From Cohnella caldifontis (GTDB lineage: Bacteria; Bacillota; Bacilli; Paenibacillales; Paenibacillaceae), in NCBI RefSeq assembly GCF_029360585.1, contig NZ_JAQZSJ010000018.1, positions 70,552-120,516 of the forward strand: 49,965 bases of DNA. The letters are read 5' to 3'. A model generated the notes under the pieces. The model was given only the letters and a program-made list of their open reading frames with translations, did not search any database and had not been told where the DNA came from. Below are positions 33,740 to 43,657 of the stretch, piece after piece. The first letter of the stretch is position 1; every line of letters starts with the position of its first letter. The translations under genes were made by a program, and so were the position numbers.

Positions 33740-35470
33740 TTAACGGGTTGCCCCTACTTGAAATTGACTTAAAACCCCTTGCAAACCGTTGGACAAATCG
33801 GACAGCGACTGAGCGGACTCGGATACCCGCCGGGTGGCGCCCAATTGATCTTGCGTCGCGGACGCCACTTCCCGGGAGCTTGCGGAAGTTCTCTCCGCGA
33901 TGGAGCTCATTTCTTCCATGGAACCGCTGATCTGCTCGAAGGTTGCCGATATTTCCTCGGTCATCCTGGAAATTTCCTGCATCTGTTCGGCAACCTTCAC
34001 GGACGTTCCGGCGATCTGCGCGAACCGGGAGCCCGCTTCTTCCACGGACTCCGTGCCGGAGAGGATTTCGCCGGCAAGCCGTTCCATGGACGCGGCGGTC
34101 TGCGATGACGCGCGCATCATCGTACGGACGATCCCGGCGACGCTTTTGGCCGATTGCTCCGTGCTTTCCGCCAACTTTTTGATCTCGGCCGCCACCACGG
34201 CAAACCCCCGTCCGTTAACGCCCGCTCTTGCCGCCTCAATGGAGGCGTTAAGGGCGAGTAAATTCGTCTGCGACGAAATTTCGGAGATCAATTGGATGAT
34301 ATGGCCGATTTCTTGGGACTGCCGGATAAATTGGCGGATGGCAGCATTCGCCGACTCCAGCGTATCTTTGACGGCTTGCATCTGCCGAACCGCTAGATGG
34401 ATCGCTCCGTTTCCGCGAGCCGCTTCTTCCGCGCCGCTCCGGGAAAGCACCGTCACGCGCGCCGTCTGGTCGGCGATATTCAAGACGTTCGACGTCAGCG
34501 TCTCAATGGCTTGGGTCGTTTGTTCCGAGGCTTGAACCTGAACTTGCGCCCCATTCGCGACTTCATCGATCGTCGCGGAGATTTGAAGGGAAGAATGGGC
34601 GGATTCACGGGCATTTTGGGACAATCGATCCGATGAATCGGCAAGCCGGTCGGTCGTTTCCTTGATGACGGAGAAAGCCTGGGTCAGTTTGTTGACCATC
34701 GTATGGGCCGAGCTAACCAGATCGTTCAGTTCGTCCTTCGTCCTGGAGGGGAAGTCCGGCACCTGCAAATCCCCTGCGGCGATTTTTACGAATATTTCCC
34801 TTAATCGACGGATCGGATCGGATATTCTCTGGGCCAGAAGGAGGGCGAGCAAGATGCCGACGATGATGGAGCCTATGGTTACGGAGACGTTCACGATCGA
34901 GCTCATCGATTTCGTTTGATCGATTTTCTGGCGGTGAAGCCCGATTTCGGACAACTGTTCCGAAGCGAACCGGGCGAATGTTTGCCTGAGCGATTCCAGA
35001 GGAAGATACTTATAGGTGCCTTGCGCTTGTTCCGCGGATCCGTCTTCATCCATCGCGAACGATTCCCGGTTCGCTTGATAATAATCTTTCCACGAGGTCG
35101 ACAACGCTTCGAACTCCGGAGCGGCCCCCATTTTGTTTTCCAGCGCCGCGAATCCCGTTTCGATCCGCTTCAAGGCGTTCGAATATTCCGCCTGAAACAG
35201 CTGCTTGTCGGAGTCGAAACTGCTCATGACGTACAGGAATCCGCTCTTATGCAGGTCCGTGATGTCCGCGTTCAACTGGTCGGCGATTCCCAGGATTTCG
35301 TTCTGTTCTTGGATCTCGGAATCCATGCGGCTTACCCATGCGCTCGTGAACAATGTCGTCAGCGTAGAGATGCAGAGCAAGAGGAGGATGCAAGCGAATC
35401 CCGATAACAGCTTCGTTCGGATCGTTCGGATCGGAAACGCCCGCAGGCGATGCGGCCATGGTTTGCCCAT
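33740..35470 (-). CDS. Methyl-accepting chemotaxis protein
   Basis: Membrane chemoreceptor, 576 aa. TM1 lies at about residues 21-43, an extracellular helical sensor at about 44-190, TM2 at about 191-214 and a HAMP linker at about 215-265. The long coiled-coil signalling domain has the conserved hairpin tip ([20 protein letters not shown], then [16 protein letters not shown]). It signals to CheA/CheW at the cell pole. GGAAGGAAG precedes ATG 35470. It follows the AraC regulator gene after 32 bases and stands between two monosaccharide ABC systems, so it may guide movement toward the same sugar, either directly or through the binding protein. Confidence 0.95.
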   Translation of the reverse strand: MGKPWPHRLRAFPIRTIRTKLLSGFACILLLLCISTLTTLFTSAWVSRMDSEIQEQNEILGIADQLNADITDLHKSGFLYVMSSFDSDKQLFQAEYSNALKRIETGFAALENKMGAAPEFEALSTSWKDYYQANRESFAMDEDGSAEQAQGTYKYLPLESLRQTFARFASEQLSEIGLHRQKIDQTKSMSSIVNVSVTIGSIIVGILLALLLAQRISDPIRRLREIFVKIAAGDLQVPDFPSRTKDELNDLVSSAHTMVNKLTQAFSVIKETTDRLADSSDRLSQNARESAHSSLQISATIDEVANGAQVQVQASEQTTQAIETLTSNVLNIADQTARVTVLSRSGAEEAARGNGAIHLAVRQMQAVKDTLESANAAIRQFIRQSQEIGHIIQLISEISSQTNLLALNASIEAARAGVNGRGFAVVAAEIKKLAESTEQSAKSVAGIVRTMMRASSQTAASMERLAGEILSGTESVEEAGSRFAQIAGTSVKVAEQMQEISRMTEEISATFEQISGSMEEMSSIAERTSASSREVASATQDQLGATRRVSESAQSLSDLSNGLQGVLSQFQVGATR

Positions 35471-35502
35471 ATTTTACTTCCTTCCGTCCCGTAGTTTTGC
35501 GT

Positions 35503-36306
35503 TCATGCTCTTCTGAATTTTCCCGGAGATTCGCCGGTCATTTTCTTAAACAGGATATTGAAATAATTCGCGTTGGGATAGCCGACCCGTTGGGCCACCT
35601 CCTTCACCGACAAGTCGGTATGTTCCAACAGCCTCTTCGCCTCATCGATTCGGCACTTGATTAAATACTGAATCGGGGACATGCCGATCTCTTCTTTGAA
35701 AATATGCGACAGATGGTAAGGATTCACATAGACCAGCGCCGCCAATTCGTTAAGAGACAAATCTTCGGAATAATTGCTCTTGATGAACTCCCTCACTTTC
35801 TCCGATATCGCGGAAATTTGCACGGGTTGATTCGGTTCCGTGGAAATCCGGATGACATGGATCAGGATGCTTTGCAGCAAGTACGTGATGAGATCCTCGC
35901 TGCCCAGCTTGCGGCTTCGATGTTCGGAATAGATCTCCGTGAAAAACCGGTTGATCGTCTCGTAATTCTTTTTCAAGGGCAGGATCGGCGGATCGGCCGC
36001 GGCGATCAGACAGCCGGGCGGCAGTCGGTTGACCTGCAGCTGGCCGATCGCCAGCCGAAACCCTTTCAGCGGCGCGTCGGATGACGGAATTTCCGCATGG
36101 GCAACCTGGGGATGGAGGATCACCAAATCCCCTTCTTTCACCGTGAAAATCTGGTGTTCGCAATGGACTTCCCCTCGACCCCCTTGAATGAGAAGCAGCT
36201 CCGTCTCGCTCCCTGATCGGATGTCTCCGGATAACCCGAACAATTCCTCAAGAGGCGTTATGGTTACCAGCTGGGGGGTCTTCAATAATAAGGCTTGACC
36301 CGACAT
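35503..36306 (-). CDS. AraC family transcriptional regulator
   Basis: 267 aa one-component regulator. The N-terminal cupin-like sensor (LLLIQGGRGEVHCEHQIFTV, DLVILHPQVAHAEI) should bind a ligand; the C-terminal double helix-turn-helix fills about residues 165-267 (LNELAALVYVNPYHLSHIFK and GYPNANYFNILFKKMTGESP). It is divergent from the ATPase/permease pair at 36525-38995 and is followed by the chemoreceptor gene, so it probably controls both. CAGGTG lies ahead of ATG 36306. Confidence 0.92.
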   Translation of the reverse strand: MSGQALLLKTPQLVTITPLEELFGLSGDIRSGSETELLLIQGGRGEVHCEHQIFTVKEGDLVILHPQVAHAEIPSSDAPLKGFRLAIGQLQVNRLPPGCLIAAADPPILPLKKNYETINRFFTEIYSEHRSRKLGSEDLITYLLQSILIHVIRISTEPNQPVQISAISEKVREFIKSNYSEDLSLNELAALVYVNPYHLSHIFKEEIGMSPIQYLIKCRIDEAKRLLEHTDLSVKEVAQRVGYPNANYFNILFKKMTGESPGKFRRA

Positions 36307-36345
36307 ATGGATGGAATCACCTGCGCCCCTGTGGAATCATGGAAC

Positions 36346-36431
36346 GATAAGCGCTTACAAATTGCAATTTGGTATTATTATCATGTCAAATTATTATAGA
36401 ATAAAGAGTAATCGCGCAAATTAGCAATTTA
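36346..36431. promoter_or_regulatory. A/T-rich control region with palindromes and a cre-like site
   Basis: In the 218-base gap between the divergent AraC and ATPase genes, CAAATTGCAATTTG (36358-36371) is a perfect palindrome and a related CAAATTAGCAATTTA follows at 36417-36431. These are good candidates for AraC binding. GATAAGCGCTTACA (36346-36359) resembles a catabolite-response element apart from the two end bases on one side. No convincing -35/-10 pair could be fixed. Confidence 0.5.
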
Positions 36432-36524
36432 ATGTAGAACGACCGCAAAATTGTTTATATTTTCCGCATCGTCATTCGTAATAGACTGAAGATAGAGACA
36501 GCTAATCTCCGGGTGGTGACGGCG

Positions 36525-38024
36525 TTGCTCTTAAAGGTAACCGGCATGACGAAAACTTATTTCGGAGTAACGGTGTTGGATCACGTGAATTTCGAACTGC
36601 ACGCAGGCGAGGTTCATGCGCTCCTTGGCCAGAACGGCGCAGGGAAATCCACGCTCGTGAAATTGATTTCCGGCGTCGAACAGCCCGATCAAGGCGAAAT
36701 CGCCATCGAAGGCCGGCACATTCGGATTTCATCCACTATGGAAGCGCAAAAATTGGGAATTTCGACGATTTATCAGGAAACTTCGCTTGTTCCGGACATG
36801 ACGGTCGCCGAAAACATTTTCATGGGCCGGGAACCGAGACGGCTCGGCGGGTTCGTCCATTACGGCAAGATGAAGCGCGAAACGAAGCGGATTCTGAAGC
36901 AGCTGGGCTACTCGATTCATCCCAATTCCATCGTCAGGGACCTGTCGCACAGCGAACAGCAAGCGGTTTCAATCGCGAAAGCCCTTTCCATGAAATGCAA
37001 AATCATCATAATGGATGAACCGACGGCCAGCTTAACCGAGCAGGAATGCGAACGGTTGTTCCAAATCATCCGCCTGTTCAAGTCGGAAGGCGTCGGCATC
37101 ATCTATATCACGCACCGGTTGCAGGAGGTTCGGAGAATTTGCGACCGCGTTACCATCTTAAAGGATGGACAGCATGTGATGACGGGCCAAGTCGACCGCT
37201 ACAGCGAGAAGGAAATGATCACTTATATGGTGGGCAGAGAGCTGTCCCAGTATTTCCCCCCCGTCGCGGACGAGATCGGGCAAGAACTGATGCGCGTCGA
37301 GCGGTTAAGCAAGAAACACAATTTTTATGACGTGAGTTTTACTTTGCATGAGGGCGAAATACTGGGAATCGCGGGATTGGCGGATTCCGGAGGCACCGAG
37401 CTCGCCAACGCGCTGTTCGGCCGGATCCGGCCGGACGCCGGCACCATCTATTGGCGCAACGAACGCGTCCTCTTTAAAAATCCGCGGGAGGCGATTCACC
37501 ATCGTTTCGGCCTGGTGGACAAAGATCGGCTGAAAGCCGGCATGTTCACGGACATGCCCATATCCAAAAACCTGACGATGTCCGGTTTGAGGCATCTGAA
37601 TAAGCTGCAATTCATCGACTTGAAAAAAGAACAGGATAAGGCGCTCGACGCCATTATCCAATTGGATATCAAAATGCTCGATCCGGATCAGGAGATCAAG
37701 TTCCTCAGCGGCGGCAACCAACAGAAAGTCATGTTCGGAAGATGGCTGGTCGCCGAAAGCGAATTGTATATTCTGAACGAACCAACGCGCGGAGTCGACG
37801 TCGGCGCGAAAAGCGAGTTATATTCCGTCATACGCGAACTGGTTCTCGAAGGCAAGGGAGTGATCATCATCTCTTCCGACCTGGCGGAGCTGATCGGGCT
37901 CAGCACGCGCATTCTCGTCATGAGAGACGGACGCGTCGTCGACATGATCGAACACGAATCGGCGACGGAGAGCAGGATCATCAGCGCGGCTTCGGGATTG
38001 CCGAATGAAGGAGGCAAGTCATGA
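36525..38024 (+). CDS. Ribose-type ABC transporter ATPase without local binding protein
   Basis: About 499 aa tandem ATPase of the RbsA/MglA family. Domain 1: Walker A GQNGAGKST, LSHSEQQ in place of the signature and IIMDEPTA. Domain 2: Walker A strongly degenerate (GLADSGGTE), with LSGGNQQ and YILNEPTR (Asn where Asp is usual in Walker B). The start is probably TTG 36525, because GGTGGTGA lies 5-8 bases upstream and the protein then aligns with family N-termini; GTG 36513 is the alternative. Its stop overlaps the permease start (ATGA). Unlike the minus-strand paralogue, this unit has no binding-protein gene. Confidence 0.9.
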   Translation: MLLKVTGMTKTYFGVTVLDHVNFELHAGEVHALLGQNGAGKSTLVKLISGVEQPDQGEIAIEGRHIRISSTMEAQKLGISTIYQETSLVPDMTVAENIFMGREPRRLGGFVHYGKMKRETKRILKQLGYSIHPNSIVRDLSHSEQQAVSIAKALSMKCKIIIMDEPTASLTEQECERLFQIIRLFKSEGVGIIYITHRLQEVRRICDRVTILKDGQHVMTGQVDRYSEKEMITYMVGRELSQYFPPVADEIGQELMRVERLSKKHNFYDVSFTLHEGEILGIAGLADSGGTELANALFGRIRPDAGTIYWRNERVLFKNPREAIHHRFGLVDKDRLKAGMFTDMPISKNLTMSGLRHLNKLQFIDLKKEQDKALDAIIQLDIKMLDPDQEIKFLSGGNQQKVMFGRWLVAESELYILNEPTRGVDVGAKSELYSVIRELVLEGKGVIIISSDLAELIGLSTRILVMRDGRVVDMIEHESATESRIISAASGLPNEGGKS

Positions 38025-38995
38025 CACTCCGCAGACCAACCGTTCCAAGCCGGCTTGAGCATCTCGCGCTCTCCTTAAGCTTCCTGACGAAATTCAAGGC
38101 GCTTGCGTCCTTGCTTCTGCTATTCGCGATCGCATCGCTGACCAGCGATTACTTCGTCCACTGGGGAAACCTGATGAACATCATCCGTCAAGCGTCCACG
38201 ATCGGAGTCATCGCGTTAGGCGTGCATTTCGTCATCCTGCTGGGCATGTTCGACCTCTCCGTCGGATCCATCCTCGCGGCGTCGGGAACGGTCATAATGT
38301 TGAGTCAATCCGCGCTTGGCATCGGGATCCCCGCTTCCGTGACGCTTGGACTGGCGGCCGGCTGCGTACTCGGAATCGCCAACGGGATGCTCGTTGCGTT
38401 CGGCCGGGTTCCTTCATTTATCGTTACGCTGGGAACCATGTTCATCTTCCGTTCCTTGGCCATGTGGTACGGCCACGGGGGCGCGATCAACGGAAATTTC
38501 GTACGATATACCCAACTGGGCCATTCCGACTTTTGGGGCGTGCCCCTCATCTTCCTGCCTCTAGCCGTTATCGCCGTCATGGCGCACGTCGTGTTGAGCA
38601 GGACGCTGCTGGGCCGTTATATTTACGCGTTCGGTCAAAATCCTTATGCCGCCGTATTGACGGGAGCTCCCATCCCCTGGGTGATCGTAACGGCATTCGC
38701 GATCAGCGGCGCGGCGACGGGAGTCGGAGCCGTATTCGAAACCTCCCGGCTGAACTCCATTTCGACTTCCAGTTCCGGCTTATTCTATGAGCTTGACGTC
38801 ATCTCGGCGATCGTGATCGGCGGTTCCAACCTCAAAGGCGGCAAAGGAACGATTCTCGGCACGGTCTGCGGAGTATTCATGCTGACCATCATCGGCAACT
38901 ACATGAACTTGCAAAATATATCGCCGTACTTGCAAGGAATCATCAAAGGGGCGCTCGTTCTGTTGATCCTGTACCGGCAGGGCCGTAAAGCTTAG
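38021..38995 (+). CDS. Ribose-type ABC transporter permease
   Basis: 324 aa membrane subunit of the RbsC family, clearly related to the permease at 31097-32071 (shared stretches such as DLSVGSI/VLA-SGTV, ETSRLNS-STS-SG and LNISPYLQG / LQNISPYLQG). GGAGG precedes ATG 38021, which overlaps the ATPase stop. No binding-protein gene follows; the convergent GH43 gene and its terminator come next. The system may share the binding protein encoded at 29993 or use a distant one. Confidence 0.92.
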   Translation: MTLRRPTVPSRLEHLALSLSFLTKFKALASLLLLFAIASLTSDYFVHWGNLMNIIRQASTIGVIALGVHFVILLGMFDLSVGSILAASGTVIMLSQSALGIGIPASVTLGLAAGCVLGIANGMLVAFGRVPSFIVTLGTMFIFRSLAMWYGHGGAINGNFVRYTQLGHSDFWGVPLIFLPLAVIAVMAHVVLSRTLLGRYIYAFGQNPYAAVLTGAPIPWVIVTAFAISGAATGVGAVFETSRLNSISTSSSGLFYELDVISAIVIGGSNLKGGKGTILGTVCGVFMLTIIGNYMNLQNISPYLQGIIKGALVLLILYRQGRKA

Positions 38996-39033
38996 CGGTC
39001 GGATCGAACGCAACCGGGTCATGAAAGAAGCGC

Positions 39034-39062
39034 AAAAAAAAGAGGCCATCTAAGATGGCCTC
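39034..39062 (-). terminator. Terminator of the arabinoside operon, containing the GH43 stop codon
   Basis: GAGGCCATC (39042-39050) and GATGGCCTC (39054-39062) form a perfect nine-base stem with a three-base loop; on the minus strand it is followed by eight T. The last codons and the TAG stop of the GH43 gene (39052-39050) are part of this hairpin. Confidence 0.9.
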
Positions 39063-40864
39063 ACGATCAGCTCTATGGATACTTCTGCCAAGTCCGGGTT
39101 CAAGTCCCGCTCTTCCGTCAGATCCAGCACGGGGTATCCGTCGACGTCGAAGTGGACGCGGCGCACGCCGGCGCATCTGGGCTGGTCGATGCCTGCCCGC
39201 GCGTGGTAGACGTTCCAGATGACGCCGTCTTCATCGGTCACGTAAGAATTATGGCCCGGCCCGTATTCGCCCGGCACGCTCCTCGAGGTCAGGATCGGAT
39301 AATTCCCCTTGGTCCAGCTGGCCGCGTCCAGCAGGTCGGCGTCCAAATCCGCGCCGAGCACCCCGACGCAGTAAGTCGCGTCGACCAGCGCGCAGGCGAT
39401 GGTCACGAAGATTTTCTTGTCCGTGATGAGGGCGAACGGCCCTTCGTCGACGAACGTGCGGTTGTTCTCCCAGCCGTACTCGGGCCGCGAGAGAAGGACC
39501 GGATCGCTCTTCAGCTTCCAAGGTTCCGCCGGATCGGCTTCCGCGATGTAGATCCATGAGCCCAGATCTTGCGGGACGAATCGACGCTGCGCCCAAACGG
39601 CATAGACGCGATCCTTCCATTGAATGACAGTCATGTCCAGCGTAATTCCGGCCTCGAATAGAGGCCTGCCGTCGCTGCGGACGACTCGGACCGGGACTTC
39701 CCAATCTTCGGCTTTCGCCGGGTTCCCCCCTTTCTTTAACTTCATGACATGGGATTGAATGTCGGCGAATTCCCCCGTGCTTCCCGCATGGAAAATGTAC
39801 AGGTCGCCGCCAATGTCGTGAAGCTCGGGCGCCCAAAGAAAGTTTTTCAAATGGCCATACGTCTCCGTGTCCAGAAGCTTGATTTCTTCCGCGTCGAACA
39901 GCCCCCGTATCGTCTCTGCCTCCCGGATCGACAGCGTCCGGTTGCCGTCCGCATCGTTGGTCGCGATAAAATAATAGTTTCCCCGCCACCTGGCGATACA
40001 AGGATCCGCACGGTTGACCGCGAGCGGGAAAGGATACCGCTCCTGACGGATGCGGCCGGTAATCCGATGGTTTCCCGCCCGGTTCCAATCGATTCCTGCC
40101 GTTTGCCAGTCCACCTTTTTGACGGCGCTCGTCCCGTCGCTGTAGACGGCCGTCGCGTAAATCTCCTTCAATTCCTCTTCGGCTGCGGCAACGACCCGTT
40201 CCGGAACGTCGTTGCGAACGTTCGAAGGAACCGCGAGTTTCCGCAGAAGCCGATCCGCCGCCGCCCGCGCGACCGATATCGCGTTGCCCGGCACGATCCC
40301 TTCGATATCGGCGTCTATGGATGCCGGCGCATAAGCCTCCGCTCGCTCCGGCGACGATGCTCCGTTCAGGTCCAAAATATCGTCGGAAAAATTCCGATAG
40401 AAATTCCCGTCCGTGTCGCTCCAGCGAATGACGTACCTTTGATGCGCGCCGTCATATTCGCACATTACGCGCTGGACGATCGCGTCTTTTTTCAAACGCA
40501 ATAGTCCGATCTCCCGATATTGCACCAGATCCGGCGAGCTGAACAGCAATACCGCTCCCTTGCTGTCTTCGTCCGGGCCGCCCTCGGGCCCCGTGCGCAC
40601 CGCGGCCACGCCGAACGTGCCGTCAGCCAGATTAAACAGATAGGGGTTTTTCAAGCTTTTGGCGCTTAGCGTGCCGTCCGGATTTTCGACGGCTTTGGCA
40701 AACAGCACGCCGGAGTTGCGATTCAACGCCCGATAGCCAAAGCCGTCCTCGCAGTAAGCCAGATGCATGCTGTAGGCCAGCTTCGGTGCGTAAATTTGTT
40801 CTTCCAACGGCTCTCGCGTATAGCATAGGACACGTATCCCGTCCTCGAAGCCTGGGGCTGCCAT
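39050..40864 (-). CDS. GH43 family glycosidase with N-terminal accessory region
   Basis: 604 aa, no signal peptide. The last 310 residues form a GH43 five-blade propeller: candidate catalytic residues D287 (NRADPCIA, general base), D410 (ITLDMTV) and E474 (VDEGPF, general acid); WAPELHD (345-351) is typical. Residues about 10-165 look like part of another propeller-type GH43-like domain, and about 205-285 look like a bacterial Ig-like domain. GH43 enzymes cleave alpha-L-arabinofuranosyl or beta-xylosyl links. Placement after the GH127 gene favours an arabinose-containing oligosaccharide. An AAGGAG lies 14 bases before ATG 40864, which is a long spacing. It is the last gene of its operon. Confidence 0.88.
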   Translation of the reverse strand: MAAPGFEDGIRVLCYTREPLEEQIYAPKLAYSMHLAYCEDGFGYRALNRNSGVLFAKAVENPDGTLSAKSLKNPYLFNLADGTFGVAAVRTGPEGGPDEDSKGAVLLFSSPDLVQYREIGLLRLKKDAIVQRVMCEYDGAHQRYVIRWSDTDGNFYRNFSDDILDLNGASSPERAEAYAPASIDADIEGIVPGNAISVARAAADRLLRKLAVPSNVRNDVPERVVAAAEEELKEIYATAVYSDGTSAVKKVDWQTAGIDWNRAGNHRITGRIRQERYPFPLAVNRADPCIARWRGNYYFIATNDADGNRTLSIREAETIRGLFDAEEIKLLDTETYGHLKNFLWAPELHDIGGDLYIFHAGSTGEFADIQSHVMKLKKGGNPAKAEDWEVPVRVVRSDGRPLFEAGITLDMTVIQWKDRVYAVWAQRRFVPQDLGSWIYIAEADPAEPWKLKSDPVLLSRPEYGWENNRTFVDEGPFALITDKKIFVTIACALVDATYCVGVLGADLDADLLDAASWTKGNYPILTSRSVPGEYGPGHNSYVTDEDGVIWNVYHARAGIDQPRCAGVRRVHFDVDGYPVLDLTEERDLNPDLAEVSIELIVRPS

Positions 40865-40882
40865 CGTTCGTTCGCACGCTCC

Positions 40883-42769
40883 TTAAGATCGATTCGACCG
40901 GCGCTGCTCGGACTTTTTCACCTTGAAATAGATCTGGTACGGTTCGTATCCGATGTCCCGAATTCTCCTGAGTTGAACGGACGGGTCCTGATTGACCGTT
41001 TTGAAGAAGAATCGCCAGCTTCCCCATTCGCGCTCGTTCTCCATCTCGATTTCGGAAGCGACGTCTTCATTGTCGACATACAAAATCCTTTCTTCCTCGC
41101 CTATGCCGGCCAGCACCTCCGGGCCGAAACGGAAGGCGCCCATATGTTCGTCGTCCGGCAACGGGACGAAGCGGATCCCGATCGGCAGGATCAAGCTGAC
41201 TTTATCGCCATCGTTCCAGACTCGGCGGATGGAATAGAATCGGCCGCTGTCGGCGGTTTTTCCGTGAAGGACGCCGTTGACGTAGACGGATGCTTCCGAC
41301 AGGATCCAATCCGGAATCCGGCAATGGAACGTGAAAGCATGCGGCTCGGTGGTCCGTACGACAAAATCGTGCTTGCGGTAGGGCGGCATATTTTCGTGAA
41401 TCGCCGTGATTTCGTTGATTCCCTGATACCCCGCGGTATTCGAGGAATTCATCAGGCTCCCGCTCATCCGGTCCTGCGATTGCTGGATCCGCACGGGAAC
41501 GCCCCCGATATCCGCGGTGACCTCGGAGTCGAAATACTGGCAGGCATAAATGCCGTCCCCGTCCTGATAATACATTCCCCGATTCCAAGACGCGTTCGCT
41601 TGGACCATCGTGCCGTGACAGCAGAAGAAGCTGTCCTTCTCCGTGCTCCAATCCTTGCGCAAGCCGGCCTTCATCGGCAGGAAATACGTGAGCAGTCCGG
41701 TTTCCGGATAGGGATGCTTGTTGCCGTTCAGCCGATACTCCCGATAGTAGGCCTGCGCCATGATTCCGTTATAAAGGTTGTATTCGATGTATTGCGCGTA
41801 CGCGGGGTCGCCGGAATGCCGGAACAAAAACTCGGCCAAGCGGATCATGTTGTAGACCGTGCAGTGTTCCTGGTTTTTGTCCCCCAGGCGGGCCTTCATT
41901 TTCATCTTCGGCATCCAGACTTCGCCGGCCGTCTGTCCGCCCGTGGCCAGGCATCCCCTTTCCGTCACCGCGCAATTCCAATACGCCTTCACGATGTCCA
42001 TCCATCTCTCTTCGCCCGTCACTTCATATGCGCGGGCGCAGCCGAGCACTTCCGGAATGGTCGTATTCGCGTGCATATTCGTGAGCGGGTCCTTGCCTTC
42101 CAGCAAAGGTTGAAAGAGCCGGCTGCGATCATACCGATCCAGCAGCGTCTTGTATTTCTCCTTGCCGGTGATCTGCAGGAGATCCGCCCAAACCTCCAGC
42201 ATGCCGCCGGTTTCCACGTCCAGAATGTCGTCGAATTGCTCCCTGGAAAATCCGCCGCTCCAATCCGCGAACCAGTCCGCGAACGAATCCGCGATCTCCA
42301 GCGCTTTCGCGTTCCCGACATACCGATAGACGTCTACTAAACCCATGAGTAGCTTATGGAGATTGTATTGGGGCGCCCAGATCTCCTTGCCCTTCGCGAT
42401 CCAGTGCAAATATTTCTCGGGAATCGGACCTGCCCACCGCCCCCCGTTGTCCTTTTGGCACTCGGCCAATTCCTCGATGATGACTTCGATTTTCGCCTTG
42501 AGCTCCGGGTCTCCCGTCTCGAAATGATGCATCGCGGCCGCCGACAGCCAATGGCCGAGAAAATGGCCCCGCAGCTGGCACACCGGCGTTTCCCATCCTC
42601 CGTGCGCTCCTTCGGGGATGTCCCTGCCCGAATAACGTCCCGCTTCCAGCTTGTAGTTAAACAGGAGATGATCGCTGTCCAGTTTCATCAAATAGGCCCG
42701 GTTCGCCGCTTCTCTCCGTTTGACTTCCCCGTCGCGTACGAGAACGCTGTTTCCCTTCAACTCGATCAT
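40883..42769 (-). CDS. GH127 beta-L-arabinofuranosidase family protein
   Basis: About 628 aa, cytoplasmic, DUF1680/GH127. These enzymes release L-arabinose from beta-L-arabinofuranosyl sugars with a zinc-bound cysteine nucleophile. The zinc site is visible: E301 and C303 (EHC) and C383-C384 (FFCCHGT), with E283 a possible acid/base. The helical barrel (for example HFLGHWLSAAAMHHFETGDP and APQYNLHKLLMGL) is followed by beta domains. ATG 42769 has GGAGG 9 bases upstream; an open frame nine codons longer has no such site. It follows the MalG-type permease after 48 bases and precedes the GH43 gene by 18 bases. Confidence 0.92.
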   Translation of the reverse strand: MIELKGNSVLVRDGEVKRREAANRAYLMKLDSDHLLFNYKLEAGRYSGRDIPEGAHGGWETPVCQLRGHFLGHWLSAAAMHHFETGDPELKAKIEVIIEELAECQKDNGGRWAGPIPEKYLHWIAKGKEIWAPQYNLHKLLMGLVDVYRYVGNAKALEIADSFADWFADWSGGFSREQFDDILDVETGGMLEVWADLLQITGKEKYKTLLDRYDRSRLFQPLLEGKDPLTNMHANTTIPEVLGCARAYEVTGEERWMDIVKAYWNCAVTERGCLATGGQTAGEVWMPKMKMKARLGDKNQEHCTVYNMIRLAEFLFRHSGDPAYAQYIEYNLYNGIMAQAYYREYRLNGNKHPYPETGLLTYFLPMKAGLRKDWSTEKDSFFCCHGTMVQANASWNRGMYYQDGDGIYACQYFDSEVTADIGGVPVRIQQSQDRMSGSLMNSSNTAGYQGINEITAIHENMPPYRKHDFVVRTTEPHAFTFHCRIPDWILSEASVYVNGVLHGKTADSGRFYSIRRVWNDGDKVSLILPIGIRFVPLPDDEHMGAFRFGPEVLAGIGEEERILYVDNEDVASEIEMENEREWGSWRFFFKTVNQDPSVQLRRIRDIGYEPYQIYFKVKKSEQRRSNRS

Positions 42770-42817
42770 GGCTGGCTTCCTCCCAGTGGGTTTCAACTTG
42801 TCGATCCGCGAATCCCT

Positions 42818-43657
42818 TTAGCCTTTAATCCCGGATACGGCAATCCCTTTGATAAAATATTTCTGCCCGATCACGAATAAGAGGATGGGCGGGATCAAGA
42901 TCATCGTAGCCGCCGCCATCAGCAGCTCCCATTGGGCCGTATAATACCCGACGAATTGCTGCAAGCCCAAAGCCAGCGTAAACATCGATTCTTTATTGAC
43001 GTAAACCAGCGGCCCCAGGAAATCGTTCCATACGCCCAAAAACTGAAACAGCGCCACGACGATAACGGCGGATTTGGACAACGGAAAAATCACGCGGACA
43101 AAAATGTGGAAATAACCGGCGCCATCCACCAACGCGGCTTCGTCCAACTCTTTCGGAATGGTCTTCATGAACTGCCGGATCAAGAAAATGTTGAATGCGC
43201 CCCCGCCGAACCAGGCCGGCAAGATCAAGGGCAGGTAACTGTTGGGACCGACGACCGTCCGCCACCCGAGAAACGTCGGGATGAGCGTAACCGCGAAGGG
43301 CAGCATCATGCCGGCCATCAGCAAGCCGAAGAAGAAATCCCGGCCCCGCCAACGAAGCCTGGAGAAGCTGTAGGCGCATAACGCGCTGGTCAGCACCGCA
43401 CCCGTCACGTTCCCCACGACGATGATCATCGTGTTGATCAAGTAACGGCCGAAGGGCACCGTATCCAGCGCCGTCTTGAAATTGCCGAAACGGATGGGTT
43501 CGGGCACCCAGACCGGGGGGACGATAAAAATCTGGGAAGCGTCCATTAACGCGCTGCGAACCATCCACGCCAGGGGCAAAATAAACGCCGCCGAACCGCA
43601 GGCAAGCAAGAGATACAAAAGAAGCCTAGGCACACCGAATCTATGTTTCGCGGTCAT
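42818..43657 (-). CDS. Sugar ABC transporter permease, MalG type
   Basis: 279 aa, six membrane segments, first at about residues 12-35. The EAA loop reads LDEAALVDGAGYFHIFVRVIFP. The ATG overlaps the stop of the MalF-type gene (ATGA at 43657-43654). It belongs to the importer that probably brings arabinose-containing oligosaccharides to the GH127 and GH43 enzymes encoded next. Confidence 0.93.
   Translation of the reverse strand: MTAKHRFGVPRLLLYLLLACGSAAFILPLAWMVRSALMDASQIFIVPPVWVPEPIRFGNFKTALDTVPFGRYLINTMIIVVGNVTGAVLTSALCAYSFSRLRWRGRDFFFGLLMAGMMLPFAVTLIPTFLGWRTVVGPNSYLPLILPAWFGGGAFNIFLIRQFMKTIPKELDEAALVDGAGYFHIFVRVIFPLSKSAVIVVALFQFLGVWNDFLGPLVYVNKESMFTLALGLQQFVGYYTAQWELLMAAATMILIPPILLFVIGQKYFIKGIAVSGIKG

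Noticed and set aside
31097..38995. Recent duplication of the two ribose-type ABC units
   Set aside because: The ATPase and permease pairs are clearly related, but they differ throughout at protein level, so this is an old paralogy and not a recent tandem copy.
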